Positions 12,182 through 25,460 of a DNA stretch of 64,000 nt are shown one piece after another. The first letter of the stretch is position 1. Each line of letters begins with the position of its first letter. The DNA is from Rhizophagus irregularis (taxonomy: Eukaryota > Glomeromycota > Glomeromycetes > Glomerales > Glomeraceae): contig NC_089451.1 of assembly GCF_026210795.1 (NCBI RefSeq), forward strand, positions 2,340,001 through 2,404,000. The letters run 5' to 3'. Made by a program: the position numbers and the translations under genes. A model generated the notes under the pieces. The model did not search any database. It was not told the origin of the DNA and was given only the letters and a program-made list of their open reading frames with translations.

Positions 12182-15100
12182 TTAATTTGACTTATCAAGT
12201 TTTTTAAGTAATCTTTCAACAACATCATTAATATTCTTTTCGATATCTTCCATAATTTCTATATTACCATCATCATCATCATCATCATCATCATCAGTTT
12301 TATTATCATCAACTTTACTTTTTATATCATAAAGTTTTTTAATTAAATATTCGATTGTAACATTAACATCATTTTTCATATTCTTAATTTTTTCAATTTC
12401 TACTTTAATATCTTCTTCATATACCAAAATTGAATATTTATCATAATCTCTTTCTTTATAAGTACGTTTTGTAAAAGTAGATTTTTCTTCAAAATCCTTA
12501 TAAATAGCACCTTGTTCATCTTTTCTTGTAGCATACCATTCTTCTAAAGTTTTAGATTGACCAAAATAATAAATATGCTTCGGTTCAGGTTCAATGTTTC
12601 ATAAATGAATATGATATAACGCTTCATAATCTGCTATGTGATTTGCTCGTTGTCTTAATAGAGCTTGTCTACCTTTAGTTTCTGCGGTTGTATATATACC
12701 GCTAAGAAAATAAAGTAAATAAATAAAAAAGAATATTTAATTATAAAAATTGACAAAAGGAAAACTTACTTCATGAAAGCAATCAACATATTCTGCAAAA
12801 CAATTACAAGGAATATACTAGCAATCAAACTAAATACATCAATGGCCCAAAAATCAAATTCATCTCTTTGAGCCCAATTACCACCAATCCAAAAATATGT
12901 GGCTATTATTGCATCTGAAAACAATGAATATGGATTATCGCTAGATTTAGGATCAAAATCAGATTTTAGTTTAATGTCGAGTGTCTCATTTTTCAAGTCA
13001 TTTGTAGCAATTCCACTATATGTAGACTCTTTGATTTTAATACTATCTGGATTTCAGAGTAACACAAACCTATATTAATAAAAATAATAATTAATTAAAA
13101 TGAAATGAATAATTTATAAGAAAAAAAAAGAGATAATTTTTACATAGTATGTGCAAATGCAAGTATTACAATTAGCATAAACAAGAAAAACGGAATTATG
13201 CTTTTGAAGATGATTATGACATAATAAATATAAATGCCAATATCTTTTAAGTGGAAAAGAATTCAATTAATTTATAAAAAATACAACCAAAAATTAAAAA
13301 ATAAATCATGAATAAGTTAAATTATACCTGATATTATGCGAAGATATAAAATCTGAAATCATTGAATTTGATATTAATTTAAATAAGAGGGAATAAATAA
13401 TTGATCTAATTCAAACTTACCAATTCAATCCAAAGAAAAAAGATTGAAAATGATATTCCCGCAATTAATCCAGTATCAATTACTTTAACACTTCCAAAAC
13501 CATCAGAAAATTGGAAATTTTTAAACATTATTGACATTACCGTTACAGAAAGTACAATGGAAATTATATCAAAACTGTTAAATATTTCATCAAAATATTT
13601 TTTAAATCCACGATAATGAAATTGTAACGCTTCAGTAACAAGTTGATAAAATGCCAAATAATAAAATATGACTATTAATGCAAATAAAAAATTTCCATTT
13701 ATAATAATGCTATGATTCAAATATGCCCAGCTAACTATTGTAAAACAAATGGCAAAAAAAAGAAACCGGAGGAAGAGTAAAAAAAAGAAATTCCTTGCTT
13801 TTTGCCAACGAAAATTAATAATTGCTTCTGTTGCTGGATTGTCGTAAATATTGTCATTATCCTCATATAGTATCATCCTAGAAAAAGGACTTAACCGATT
13901 CTTCTCATTTCGGCTAATTATGTACCATCGTGGTATAAATATAAACAAAAAAATATTTAAAATAATTTTTTTCCAATTGTATATATTTTTTTTTGAAATG
14001 TCATTTACAGTAAAACTAGGAAGTGGAACTATACGTAAAGCTAATGGTGATTTTCCAAGGTCATTGTCAAAGTTTTCAAGAGATTTATATATTTTATGTT
14101 TGAGTGATAAATTCTCTTCACTTTTCTTAAATAAATTCCAAAATTTATTATACCACTTATATTTATTAGACTCCAGTCTAACCAAAGGTTTGAATGCTCT
14201 AAATTTGATGTCATGATTACGTCTTTCTCGACATTCTATCGGAATAATATCATCTGGATCATGAGCCGAGAAATGATCCTGATCTGCAAAACATTCTTTA
14301 AAAAATAGCTTTCTTGCATAGTCATCTATTATGTAGGATAAAGATTGTAAATTCATAAACTCTTTTCGAATGAAAATAATTATAATCAAAAACAAACCAT
14401 AATTATATTTAAATAACAAAGGAAGTGCTTTAGAAACAGAACTCATCCATCCTGCACAATCCGTTGCATTTCTAGAATAATATTCCAAAAAGTAGGCAAC
14501 AATAATCGTATCTTTAAGTTCACGACCTATAAATAAAGTGAAATCATTTCAATTGGAAATTATACAAAGTCATAATAAGTTTTGATATTTACCTTTGCAA
14601 TGATAAATTGCTAATTCCATATTATTTCTTGGCTTAATTTTTTCATTATCTTCTAGCCTATTATCTTTTCTTTCATAAAAATCAAGATCATCATCTTTTA
14701 AAAACGATTCTTCTGGCCATAAGTTATCTCTTGGTATATGTCTGATTTCAAACTCTTGTCTTTTTACTTTTTCTCTTTTTTCTTTTACCTCTATTTCTTT
14801 ATATACATTTTTGTTTTCGGTATTTTCTTCTTCATCTTTAAATAATATAAACTTTATAAGATGGTCGCAATCACCAAGAATTAAATTTTTCATAACGTTA
14901 TGTCGAACATCTAACAATTTAAAATTTTCTGGATCATTTTTAGCATATCTCCAGACTATATGTTTGATATAGGAAATCATCTCTTCGTACTTTTTAATTA
15001 AAAAGAAATATTAATTATCTAATTTCTATGAACGAATAAAATTATTAAACCCATTTAAATCAACTTACTTCATGTACTCTGATGTAATTATTTGCAAGAA

Positions 15101-17696
15101 ATTTGCTTTTATATCGCTTGTTAAGATGTTCTAATGCCTTGCATGCGTGTCTTATTGCATGAAATTTTTCAATAATATCTTTTCGTTTAATTACTTTTTC
15201 ATGCTTTATCATTTTATCTATTTTACCACCTTCTTCCATGCTTATATTCTGTTCCAACCATTCCACCTTCACACTACTTTTTCTTCTTTTCCTCCTTATT
15301 TCTATTTCTTCATTATCTTCCTTTGACGTTTCGTGTTCCGTCTCTTTTAAATTCTCTACATTATCCTCGATAACTTCATACCAATAAACCTTTAAATAAA
15401 AGTCACGTAATTTATCATGCAAACTGTCATTTGGTTCACATTCAAATTTACTAATCTGTAATCTTGTTTCTTCACTTTCTTGATTTACCGGAATACGATT
15501 TGTCCATATATATTCAAGAAACGGTTCTCCTTTGTTAGGAAGATGCTCTTTCTTTCTTTTCAGTTTGTTCTCATCATTTATTTGATGCCAAATTTGGACA
15601 GTGGATCTGCCAACAATAAGTTGTAGAGTTTCTGTTAGTGTTCTTTTTTTATTATAATAGAGGCAATAAGATGTTCTTTCATAATCGCCTAATACCCATG
15701 GTTCTTTGTCACTAACTATTGGTTTGAAATTTATATTTACATCGCAATATATATTATGTTTCCTATCTGGTTTTCCATCTGGTTTTTTGTCTTCAATTTT
15801 TAAATTTTGTCTCAAATTTTCTTCAGATTTCTTTTGTTTCAAATTTTCTTCAATTTTCTTTTGTTTCAAATTTTCAATAAATTTAACTATCGATTTAATA
15901 TTTCCATTATCGTTGACTTGTAAAATATTTCCTGAAGTTCTAGCTAAGTGAGTGCCAATATTTTCTTTAATAGTAATTGGAAAATCGCCTAACTTTGTTA
16001 ATATATGATATTTTCCGGTATTATATAAATCCCAAATTATTAACATAATCCCTTCTTTCGGACATTCACCTATAATAAGTAATTTTTCATCATTATCAAT
16101 AAATTCCAATAAGAATATTTTTTCTATTTCATCAAATTTTTTTTGATGCGATTTGTAAACCATTTTCCATATAATATAACCTAGTAAATATAAATTATTT
16201 AATTTCACCGTAAAAATAATTTTGATAAATAACACATAACTTTGCTACATAAAAACTTACTTAATAATATTAATTCCTCGAGTAAAACAAAGTTGTAATT
16301 TACTAACTGAAAACGTATCATAATTGTACTGTTTTACATATTTTTCTTTATCTTCGACTCTTTTTGCAGTAGTTTCTAGTTCCATTTTTGCTAGATTATA
16401 AACTAAAATAAATTGTAATGATGTATTTTTAACATAATTATGATTATATTTAGGAGATTAAGAATTTAAAGTTTCTCACCTTCGAGTGATTGGACATCAT
16501 TTTTGTATTGTGTGACCAAAAAATATTTGTCGTAAATACACGTGAGAAGTCGTTTCATACAATCTGTGCCTGAATCCGTATACCAATTATCTAGTTCACG
16601 TCTAATAGATTGTGGATATTTAAATTTCTCGTTCAAATTAAAATAATCAAAGTGACTATTAAATTCAAAATTATATATTCCACGAAAGTTAAATATAATA
16701 AATCTTCTTTGTTCAACATCATCATCATTTGTAACTTCTATGAAGCTACATATTCCTGAAATGCTATCAGAATAATAACAAGTAACATCGTTAAGAATAA
16801 AATTTTTCTTCTCTTCTTTTAGTTTAAGACGATAAATAGCAATTCCTTTTTTAGCTTTTTTAGGTGTATTATCAGGAATTGTAATGCGTTGATCATCTTT
16901 TTCTTTATTAGGTGTATTAGGTGGATCAGGTGGCTCCCCGCTTTTTTCCTTGAACTCGGCCAATTCTTGCGTAAATTCAATCTTTTCTAAAAAATCAAAT
17001 TTTGTATTATCACGCTTATTTTCTTTCATATCCTCATTAACGTTTACGCGAGATACGGCGACAAGAATATAATATTCATCATCGTTCTTATGTAAATTTG
17101 ATACATCAAAAGACCATCTAAATGTATCACTCTTTTCATCCTCTTTTGCATCGTCATCGCTTGTGTTGAGTTTTGATTCTTGGTTAAAGGGAGGGGGCTT
17201 ATATTTTTTATCGTAAAACTTACTAATAGTAAAATTATCATTTATTCTAAAATAAGCGATTGTTTTATCAATCACATCAGATTTTTCGGATTTTTTATTA
17301 TCAGACTCTTTCATATTGAATGTGCGATGATCAGTATTTTCCAATATTTTAATGCGAAGGTTTGCTTTTTTTTTAAAAAAAAAAATAAATAAATAAATTT
17401 TTTATCAATATATCGTATATTTAAAATATTCCAAATAATTATTTACCCGTATCAAATGTAACGGCAAATTTTCCATCTTGAAAAATTGCAATTCGATAAT
17501 CTTCCTTCTTAATAGTATCATCATTAGTATTGTCACTCTTGTAGCTTGAGTTCTCTTTATTATTAAATAAGTTTGTAATTCGTATTTTTTTAATCATATC
17601 TTTAATTATATTCTTAAATCTATTATCATGACGATCTTGGTCATTATCAACGTTGGTCTCATTGTGTGGGTTTTCATGTTTTTTGTTAAAAGACAT
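12182..17696 (-). pseudogene. Copy B: near-complete ion-channel gene with three lesions
   Basis: All eleven exons are present with splice signals: 17696-17447, 17364-16480, 16402-16261, 16180-15069, 14989-14593, 14526-14398, 14325-13421, 13352-13328 (25 nt), 13243-13144, 13069-12770 and 12701-12182. Three defects break the frame. An eight-base T run at 16137-16144 carries one base more than needed to continue into TTT GAT (+1 shift in exon 4). TGA at 13054-13056 falls in exon 10 just after the fifth transmembrane helix. TGA at 12599-12601 falls in exon 11. The rest is well kept: propeller-type blocks, six membrane helices, a pore region with WIGGNWAQRDEFDFW and ILQNMLIAFM-like S6 (VLQNMLIAFM). 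The tail has a run of nine Asp from a GAT repeat and only about two coiled-coil units. The many intact exons suggest recent inactivation, and the T-run shift alone could be a sequencing error. Confidence 0.85.
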
Positions 17697-19981
17697 TTAT
17701 CAAATATTTTAATTCGTTTAATTCGGGAAGTCGAATGAAAGCGAAGAAGGAATAGCAAGAAGTAATGTATATTTTCAGTTTTTTTGCAAAACAAAGTTTT
17801 TTTCATTATCTAATAATTGTTAATATTAAATTTTTTTATTGAAAAATCCAAAATCAGTAATTTTATTCCCTGTTCAACAGATACAATATTTTCCAAAAAA
17901 ATTATTTGCATAAATATTTACCCGAAAAGTAACGTACAAAAAAAGATAATACAATGAACTAGGGCTGAGTTCGTTGAACCAAAACAAATATTAATTGAAA
18001 CAAAAACAATAATTCAAAATGGTTAAAATGTACGATACTCATTTTACACAATTATGTTTATCGATTTTGTAGATTGCAACACATAATATTCATGCAGGGG
18101 TGGTTAAAAAGTACTGTATTTGGATCTTTTTGCAACAGTATTAGTAATGGTTAGTATAAGAGACTAAGAAAAAGGGAAGAATTAGTGCGTAAAGGATGAG
18201 TGGCAACATTAAATTTTATGCCACGTGATTTGTTAATTTTGGCCAATATTATGTTATTTGGCCAGAATTATCATACATAATACTAGCCAAAATGTAAGTA
18301 CATTTTCTATAATACGTTTGTTGGTCAAAGTTAAAAAATTACGGTGAATTCGATAAAGTAGTATTTTAGTTTTAAAGTATTATGATTAAGCAATTCTTCA
18401 ATTTTCTTAATATCATCAAGTGATATGTACTCGTATATTTTTTTTTAATTGGTAACACACATTTCTTTATTACCATGGCGCATAATGCAATTGGCTATTT
18501 GTTTTAATTTACTTTATTTAAATCAACTTGCTATTGAATTAATAATAACAGAATTATTATGTAATTAATTTTAAAATTTTATAACTAATTTAATTATTTC
18601 TAACTTTTATATTTTCATTTATTATAAATATCACTTTTATTACAAATAGTAATAAAAGAATCAGATATATATAATCTTACAATTTAGAAAAGTTTATTGT
18701 GATCGGTCGTTACATACATTTAAAATAAACACGCGGAACTTGTTGCTGAAAATTTTATTAATACAAAAATAAATCAAAGAAAGTGGCCATTGGCCACCCA
18801 ATACATGACATTTATGCTACAATTGCGAACTTGAATTTATTGCCTGAACAGTTACAGCTAAGATGATATTCGTTTCTATACCATGATTGCTATGATTTCC
18901 ACTGCAAGCAATCCGGATATCCAAAATTTTGTATCCGTAAAAATTTTACGCTCACATTGCGAAAAAGTATTAGTCGGTGTTCATCCTTACGAAATCATGT
19001 GATGATTCATGCTGATAATATTGTTCAATCCGGATATCCGAATATCTGCAGATATCCGTTTTTTAAAGGATAACGGATATATTCTCTAATTGATGTGAAT
19101 TATTCTAGTTTCATTATTTAAAGAATTAAAAATTGTGATGTAAATGAAATAAAATATACAGTATCAAGGACATTTAACAAGTTTTATCGTTAATGCCGAT
19201 TGGTTTGAAACTTTAAATTCTTTAATATTTGGCGAACCTAAAGCTAATTGAGATTTCATATCGTGACCACAGCTATGATAACGGTAAATAAAGACAGCAT
19301 AAATAAGAAGAATTAATGTATTTAAAAACATGAAGAATGCATTATAACATTAATAATTAAGAAACAAGAAATTGTTAAAAAAATTTTTTTATACACTAAA
19401 TTTTAAGGAGTTAAATATTACATATTAAAGTACAAATATTCCAATATTGTCCAAATTATTATATAAAAATTTGTATTATATAAATTTTGTGCAAAAATGC
19501 AGGTTTTCTTTTACAAGTTTATATGTAAAAATATTTTAATATACATGCTATTTTTGATATATCGCAGTTTTCAGAATTCTGTGCCCTTTAATCTAATAAT
19601 TTTTTTAATAAATGACCTGTAGGGGCAGCACAATTTTGAAAAGCGCAATAAACTAATACAAAATAATGTGCGAATGATAATTTGTACAAATATATTACAA
19701 TAAATTTTAAAATAATTTATTCAAATAAGTGATAATTTACAAAGTAAGCACAATATACTGTACATCAATTGCTTCTATTGGAATTAATGCAGAATCATCT
19801 ATTCTTTTTAAATATGATTATTAAATTTTTATATTTAGCAATTATCATGTCCATTATCTTATCTTTTTCTTTTTCTTTTTCTTTAAGTCTTTAGCATCAG
19901 TTATAACACTTACATCACTTGAATCACTTGTATCACTTATATCGCTTGGGTTTAAAAAATCTAAGAAAGTTAATAAAAAAA
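17697..19981. other. Intergenic stretch upstream of copy B
   Basis: No gene found. It lacks the C/D-type promoter motifs. At 18225-18330 it carries GGCCAGAATTAT-type sequence that recurs at 60880-60975. At 18905-19080 there is a cluster of CCGGATATCC/GGATATCCG words, possibly a small foldback element. The rest is AT-rich and featureless. Confidence 0.4.
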
Positions 19982-21245
19982 TTATAACATATCTTCACTC
20001 TCATTATAATAATGCTTGTAGGCATACATATCACTAGGTTCCTCATACACAACACCATCTTCTGCAATCCATATTACTTGATTTTTCTGTTTCAGTCTTG
20101 ATTTTACATCCTCTAATGAGTTCCCTAATGGGTACAATACCTGTTGCATTGCTTCCCATTGAAAAACTCATCTATAGCAATCTAGAAATAGCATTCCATA
20201 TACTATCTCTCCAATTACAATAATATGGTCAAAACCAAATTCCACAACACATTCATAAAAATTGTCAAGCCTTTCTGGATCTGCGCCATTAATGTCTAGA
20301 TCATACCTAATAGAGGATGCAATATTACAGCGGACAGATTCACTAACAAATGTATCAACTATCATGAGCAAACTACCGCCCAACCCTTTTGATCCAACCA
20401 GTCCGCTAGCTTCTGGCATAAAATACACGGGCTTAGCAGTATTTCCTTGTTCTGTACTTTTATGATCGCATATACATAATTACACGATTTCATTGAGTTT
20501 TCTTCTTCTGTCCACTTAGCATCTCCCAACATACCCAACTCTATGCAATTTCCCAAATGATGTCTGTAAATCTTTAATTTGTTTTCTGTTAAAACAAAAC
20601 ACAGACAATTTTTCAATATCTTCATACTTTTCTTTCTCCTTCTGATTGCATAATTGTTCTTCAACCCCGGTCCACAATGAACTGATGTGCCAAACATATA
20701 CCTGCTGGTGATTTTCTTTCTGACTGTAATAGTTTTTGCTAGACAGGTTAAACTTTTCTCGAGACATATCACTTTTCTGAAGATTCCATATTTTGGATGG
20801 ATGATACATGTATATATATGCTGGCCAATCAGATACCTCCCGATTGGTAACTTTTTTTTTGATCACCTGATTTATTCAAGTTAGAAATTGGTGCATAAGG
20901 TATATATCTGCAAATTTTCATGGATTATTAACACTTATATTGTACTACTATAGATAAAAATATTTTCTGATTATGGATATAAAGAAAAACAATCTTTGGT
21001 ATTCTTCCATTTTTCTCTTTTTGTTTAAAGAAAATGGTATATAAACAAATTCAAACAATTAGTAATTGTCTTATATTGTGTGCTATTAGTAAAGTATTTA
21101 CTCTACCAAATCCAATACAAATATTATCATTAGTTTTCTCAACAATAACGTTCCATTCATAAATTCCTTCACTTTCTATTCCCCATTTAGTTGTCGCTGC
21201 TTGGAATGAATTAATATCATCCTGTGCACATTTATAAAGCTAAAT
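19982..21245 (-). pseudogene. Decayed SPRY-like gene with unknown C-terminal part
   Basis: At 21245-21095 the minus strand reads TTKWGIESEGIYEWNVIVE and then ICIGFG, which resembles the core of a SPRY/B30.2-type domain. After a gap, coding-like sequence resumes at about 20850 (YMYHPSKIWNLQKSDMS, then WHISSLWTGVEEQLC), shifts frame near 20535 (into DAKWTEEENSMKSC) and shifts again near 20430 (into PVYFMPEASGLVGSKGLGG). It reaches an in-frame TGA at 20168-20170, then continues in frame as VFQWEAMQQVLYPL to a TAA at 19982. So there are at least two frameshifts and one nonsense codon. The C-terminal part matches no family I can name. The SPRY call rests on a short motif. Confidence 0.55.
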
Positions 21246-22172
21246 TTCTATTGATAAAAAAATTATTTGAATAGAGTATCCGTTGTTTTCATAATTTTAA
21301 AATTTTTATTTTGGTTAATTGCTAAAATATTTATAAAGCTTTTAAATTAATAAATTCTATTTCTCAGATAGTTGCTTAAATAGTATATCATCTTAATTTT
21401 TTATCTTTAGATAAAAAATTAAAACTATTTTCTTGCTAAAGGATTTTCTCTTATATATTTCATAGTAAAAATTCTCAAGTTTTACAAGAAATCTGCTTTA
21501 AAATAACATTTCACTGCACCATTTTGCATTAGTTTGATACTTTTCCATCCGGTTAAATGAAGTCTTATATACTAATAATTAAGAAATTTAAAAGCTGATT
21601 TTGTTTTAATGGAAAGCTGTAATTGAAAATAGCAGAAAAATTATATTAAATTCTTTATAGGCCGGAATATGAAAACTGAATTATAACTTTGCAGAAATAT
21701 ATACAGTATATATAAAATCAGGACCACAATAGTTGGTTATTGGAAAATCACTAAAGCTTTTACAAATAATAAGTGGTGCATTATAATCCACCTCCCAGTC
21801 CTCTTATATAGTATTTTTATTCATTTTCCACAATGTTGTTCTACTTAATACTTTTCAATTTTAAGTACAAATATTGCTAAATGGAATATAAATATATAAA
21901 TGCATGCTTTCTTTGCAAGTAATGTTTGTATGCTGTAAGTAACTTGCAATTTCTATTTTTATAGGTTATCTAATAGTATTCTAATATAGTAATATTCTGA
22001 ATGGTCTAGAACTCTGCGTACGATATCCACCTTCTAGTTGACGGACCTTTGATTTGCAAGCAGCCTTCAAAGCCTTGAAACAGGCTTGTTGGAGGGTTTG
22101 AAATGATGACAGGTCATATTAAAAAGAGAAAAGTAGTAAATATCATTTAGTTGCTTCTTTAGTCAATATTTC
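21246..22172. other. Intergenic, no gene seen
   Basis: AT-rich. A slightly less AT-rich patch at 22010-22110 has no recognisable content. Confidence 0.4.
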
Positions 22173-23352
22173 CTCATTGGTTTATTAGCAGTTCAACAGT
22201 TATCAAGTTGTGATTACTTCAATAATATTATTCAATTAATTTTAGTAAGTTTCTAGCAATATATTTAAAATATTTTCTTTAATAACTTGTTTTAATAGTG
22301 ATTGTTATTATGAAAATATTCATTTAAGAATAGTGATTAATTATTTATAGATTTTTTTATTATAAAGCAAGTATTGTCATATATTTGTTTGTTTGTTTAT
22401 TCTTCATTTTCAGCTTGATGTGTTTGATAATAACTAAGCCATTAGTGGTATGAAGGACTGTGTAGCCACTTGTAATAAATCCATAAAGTTGACTGGTATT
22501 TGTACTAACATGTCATAAAATCTAATTTTGCATCAAATTTTTTATAATGTCATATCCATTTATTATCATATAATAATTTAGTGCATACTTATGATTTAAA
22601 ATTTAAGAAATATCCTGTAATATGATTTTATAGAATAAACGCTTTATATTTTATTTATATTTTTAAATATTAGTTATTGGATAGGGTAAAGCATATAATG
22701 TCCTCATCAGTTTATTAGTTGTGATTACTTCAATAATATTATTCAACTAATTTTAGTCAAGTCACTAGCAATATATTTAAAATATTGGTTGTATAAAGAT
22801 TCCATCTATGATTAATTTACAATTATGTTTTACAGGATATAATGTGTAATTGTGTATTAGCTGATTATAATGTTCTATAAGTTAAATATTTGTATATTTA
22901 TATATTTTTTTAATGATGCCCCATAATGGATATTAAGAGATTTGTATTTTATTTTAACAATGAAACCTGAGAAGAATTTGAAAAGAAGAATGGTAAAAAA
23001 AATCATATTTATATTTATAGTTTTTTTATTATAAAGCAAGAATATTACAAAATATATTTTTTTGTTTATTTTCATTTTCAGCCTGATGTGGGTGTGTTTG
23101 ATAATAACTAAGCCATTATAAAGGGCTGTGCAGCCACCAAGTGTCATAAAATCAATTACATGTTACAAAATTTGCATAATATAAAAGAAGATTAATTTTG
23201 CATCAAATTTTTTATATAGTCATATCCATTTATTATTACTTATGGGATGACTCATATTTAAAATTTAATAAATATACTGTAATATGATTTTATATAATAA
23301 ACACTTTATATTTTATATTTTTAAAGATTAGTTATTGGATAGGGCAAAGCAT
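22173..23352 (+). repeat. Direct duplication of a ~520-650 bp unit
   Basis: Unit 1 spans about 22173-22695 and unit 2 about 22698-23352. Both start with CCTCAT.GGTTTATTAG-like sequence and GTGATTACTTCAATAATATT. Both continue through TTTTTTTATTATAAAGCAAG, TGTTTGATAATAACTAAGCC and GCATCAAATTTTTTATA, and end at AGTTATTGGATAGGG followed by AAAGCAT. The copies differ by many substitutions and small indels, so the duplication is not recent. No coding sequence is recognised in either unit. Confidence 0.8.
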
Positions 23353-23734
23353 GTATTTAATAGGAAAGTTAAAATAATTAATAAATAAATTATTATCAAT
23401 AAATCATTATACTTAAAAGCAAGTTATTATCAGTTTATCACAATATTAAAGAAATTTATTATGCTTTAATATTCAAACAGGATTTTTCTTGATTAAATAG
23501 GTGTGGGCTGTGTGAGTTGTGTACAGGTTGTGGCGGGCTATGTGAGTTGTGTTGGCTGTATGTGGGCTATGTAGTAAGTTGAACATCATGTGGATTAAGG
23601 CACTATACGGATTGGTTGATTATTTATGTAGTTAATATTTACTAGTACAGATTCCTTTTGAAATGAATCAATATGGTGGATTGCAGTATTTGCAAATGAC
23701 CTGGTCATTTGACTATTTTTTGGATTAGAAGTCA

Positions 23735-24296
23735 GTGTACTCGTCAGCAGTTCCTTATCAACTATACGAGATAAGGCGACATAAATGAAATATTTATTCA
23801 CGTCTTTTGTGTATAAATTCGATATATCGATAGAACATCCAAAATTTTCATCATTAATCGAGGTGGTTTCTTTTCCTTCATCATCGCCATCGACAATTAT
23901 AGTGTGTTGTCGTTCTTGAGATATAGTGAAATCACGGCCTATTTTAAATTGCTCAATCATTTTGTAAATACTATCGACGTTCTCCAACAACTTAATTTGA
24001 AGAGTTTCTAAATTAAAAAAAGATTAGCGTTGGAATTATTTAATTTATGCAACAGCAAAGATGAAATAATGAATTTACCGGTATCGAATGTAGCGACAAA
24101 TTTCCCCATCCTGACAAATTGCGATATGATACTTGTTATCATTAGTGGTACTACTATCAGAGCTTGACCCATCTACACCACGATTATAGCTTAACGTAGT
24201 GACACCAACATTTTTATCATCATGTTTAATAATTATGACTTCTTGTTCACGATCAGATAATTTGTCAGAAATATTTTCTTTTTCTTCATTAGCCAT
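23735..24296 (-). pseudogene. Copy E: 5'-truncated relic (exon 1 and part of exon 2)
   Basis: Exon 1 (24296-24079) begins MANEEKENIS, carries one extra G in the run at 24104-24107 and so loses frame before the GKFVATFDT signature. The donor at 24078 and acceptor at 24008 are kept. Exon 2 runs from 24007 and is very close to copy D (IEQFKIGRDFTISQERQH is identical in both), then homology stops abruptly near 23735, shortly after SRIVDKEL. Everything downstream (the rest of the propeller and the whole channel) is missing. A G/T-rich patch of GGGCTATGTGAGTTGTG-type repeats lies beyond the break at 23505-23580. Its upstream region matches the promoter of C and D, so E was once a complete locus of the same subfamily. 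Confidence 0.88.
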
Positions 24297-24348
24297 TTTC
24301 TTTTTTTTTTATGATTCGTGAATATAAAATGAGAAAATTAAAGTGGGA

Positions 24349-24533
24349 GTCCTTATATATACATATTTTTTTTCTTCTTCGAGAAAAAATTTTTCTTTAT
24401 CCTATTATTGTATAGAACAAATTTGGTATTATAACATGTCCCTCCTAAGAATCGATAACGTGGGTCAAGTTTCACGTACGTGATGCCGTGACGGGTCAAG
24501 ATTCATGTGGTATGACTCCTTAATTAGGAAAGT
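24349..24533 (-). promoter_or_regulatory. Family promoter module of copy E
   Basis: On the minus strand: ACTTTCCTAATT (24533-24522), ATACCAAATTTGTTC (24429-24414) and a TATATAAGGACT box (about 24362-24349), followed by a leader with TATATTCACGAATC just before the ATG. The same ordered motifs precede C, D and F. The tight conservation of the TATAAGGACT box and its distance to the ATG suggests a core promoter. The role is inferred. Confidence 0.65.
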
Positions 24534-24611
24534 AAATGACATATTTTATGAATTGATATATCTAAATGGGTCACCAATTCGGTGTTGGAAATTCAGATTA
24601 TTTTTAAACGC

Positions 24612-24772
24612 GCAGAGCGCACATTATTCATAAAAGTTTTGTGCGCAACCTAGTATGAAGTCATATGCGCTCTTATATATAAAATAAAATTATATAAGCG
24701 CCATTATGCCTATCTAAATTCAATCACATGCGCGGAAATTTAAAATGATATGCGTTGCGCCAACTGAGCGGA
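24612..24772. other. GCGC-rich patch
   Basis: About seven GCGC sites within 160 bp (GCGCAGAGCGCAC, TGTGCGCAAC, ATGCGCTC, AAGCGCC, ATGCGCGG, TTGCGCC) in DNA that otherwise almost lacks CpG. It lies between the two opposed promoter modules at copy E. Function unknown. Confidence 0.6.
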
Positions 24773-24907
24773 TTCACTATAGCCTGGAATACTAGTAAAG
24801 ATAGAATTAATTTTTGCTAATTTATTCTTTATTATTTATTTACATTTCTATTGTGAAAAATATTTTCTGTTTTTCAGGTGTTTTAGTTAACATATATAAG
24901 TTTATTC

Positions 24908-25045
24908 AATTCATTCTGTAGACGGTATTAGATTTAGCATATGATGTAACTGAGCCAGCATAAATTACAATATGCCACTATCTTACATTATTAATGAATT
25001 CGTAAAAGGAAATATTTAATTACTTTCCTATTTAAAGTTTTGGAT
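24908..25045 (+). repeat. Outward-facing promoter-type module at copy E
   Basis: From AATTCATTCTGTAGAC to ATTACTTTCCTA this matches 62816-62955 on the same strand, and the reverse complements of 39475-39604 and 53130-53256. In copy F the same block lies directly upstream in gene orientation. Here it points away from copy E, and no gene follows it on the right. Confidence 0.7.
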
Positions 25046-25460
25046 CACCATTTGAGTAGTAACTTATAATGATCGATGAACAATATGTAGATTTATGTTA
25101 TTTGTGAAATCTTTATTTTTATTTAAACATTTTAAGTTCACTCTGAATCTAATAAAATAATGCAATGTAATTATAAATTTTAATGATAATTAAGAATTTT
25201 TTTATATCATTTTATTTCATTCATTTGAAGGGTTAACTCCATCTCCCTTCTTCAACTACTTCAGTAAAATAGGGAGGAATTATCGGCTCATGGCCTCATG
25301 TTGTTAACTTTGCTGTAGATAAATTTTATTGTGAGATTAAAATTAGCAAGGTTTAATTGATATAATAATTTTCAGAGGTAAGATCGCTTTTCCGTATAGC
25401 TTGTTACACTTTACATTATTGTCTTTAATATTATCAGCTAGAGTTAGAGGGATGCATCCA

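Noticed and set aside
12599-13056. TGA recoding (e.g. as Trp) in copy B
   Set aside because: C and D use TGA nowhere in frame and have Tyr or Pro at these places; the T-run shift in the same gene favours ordinary decay.
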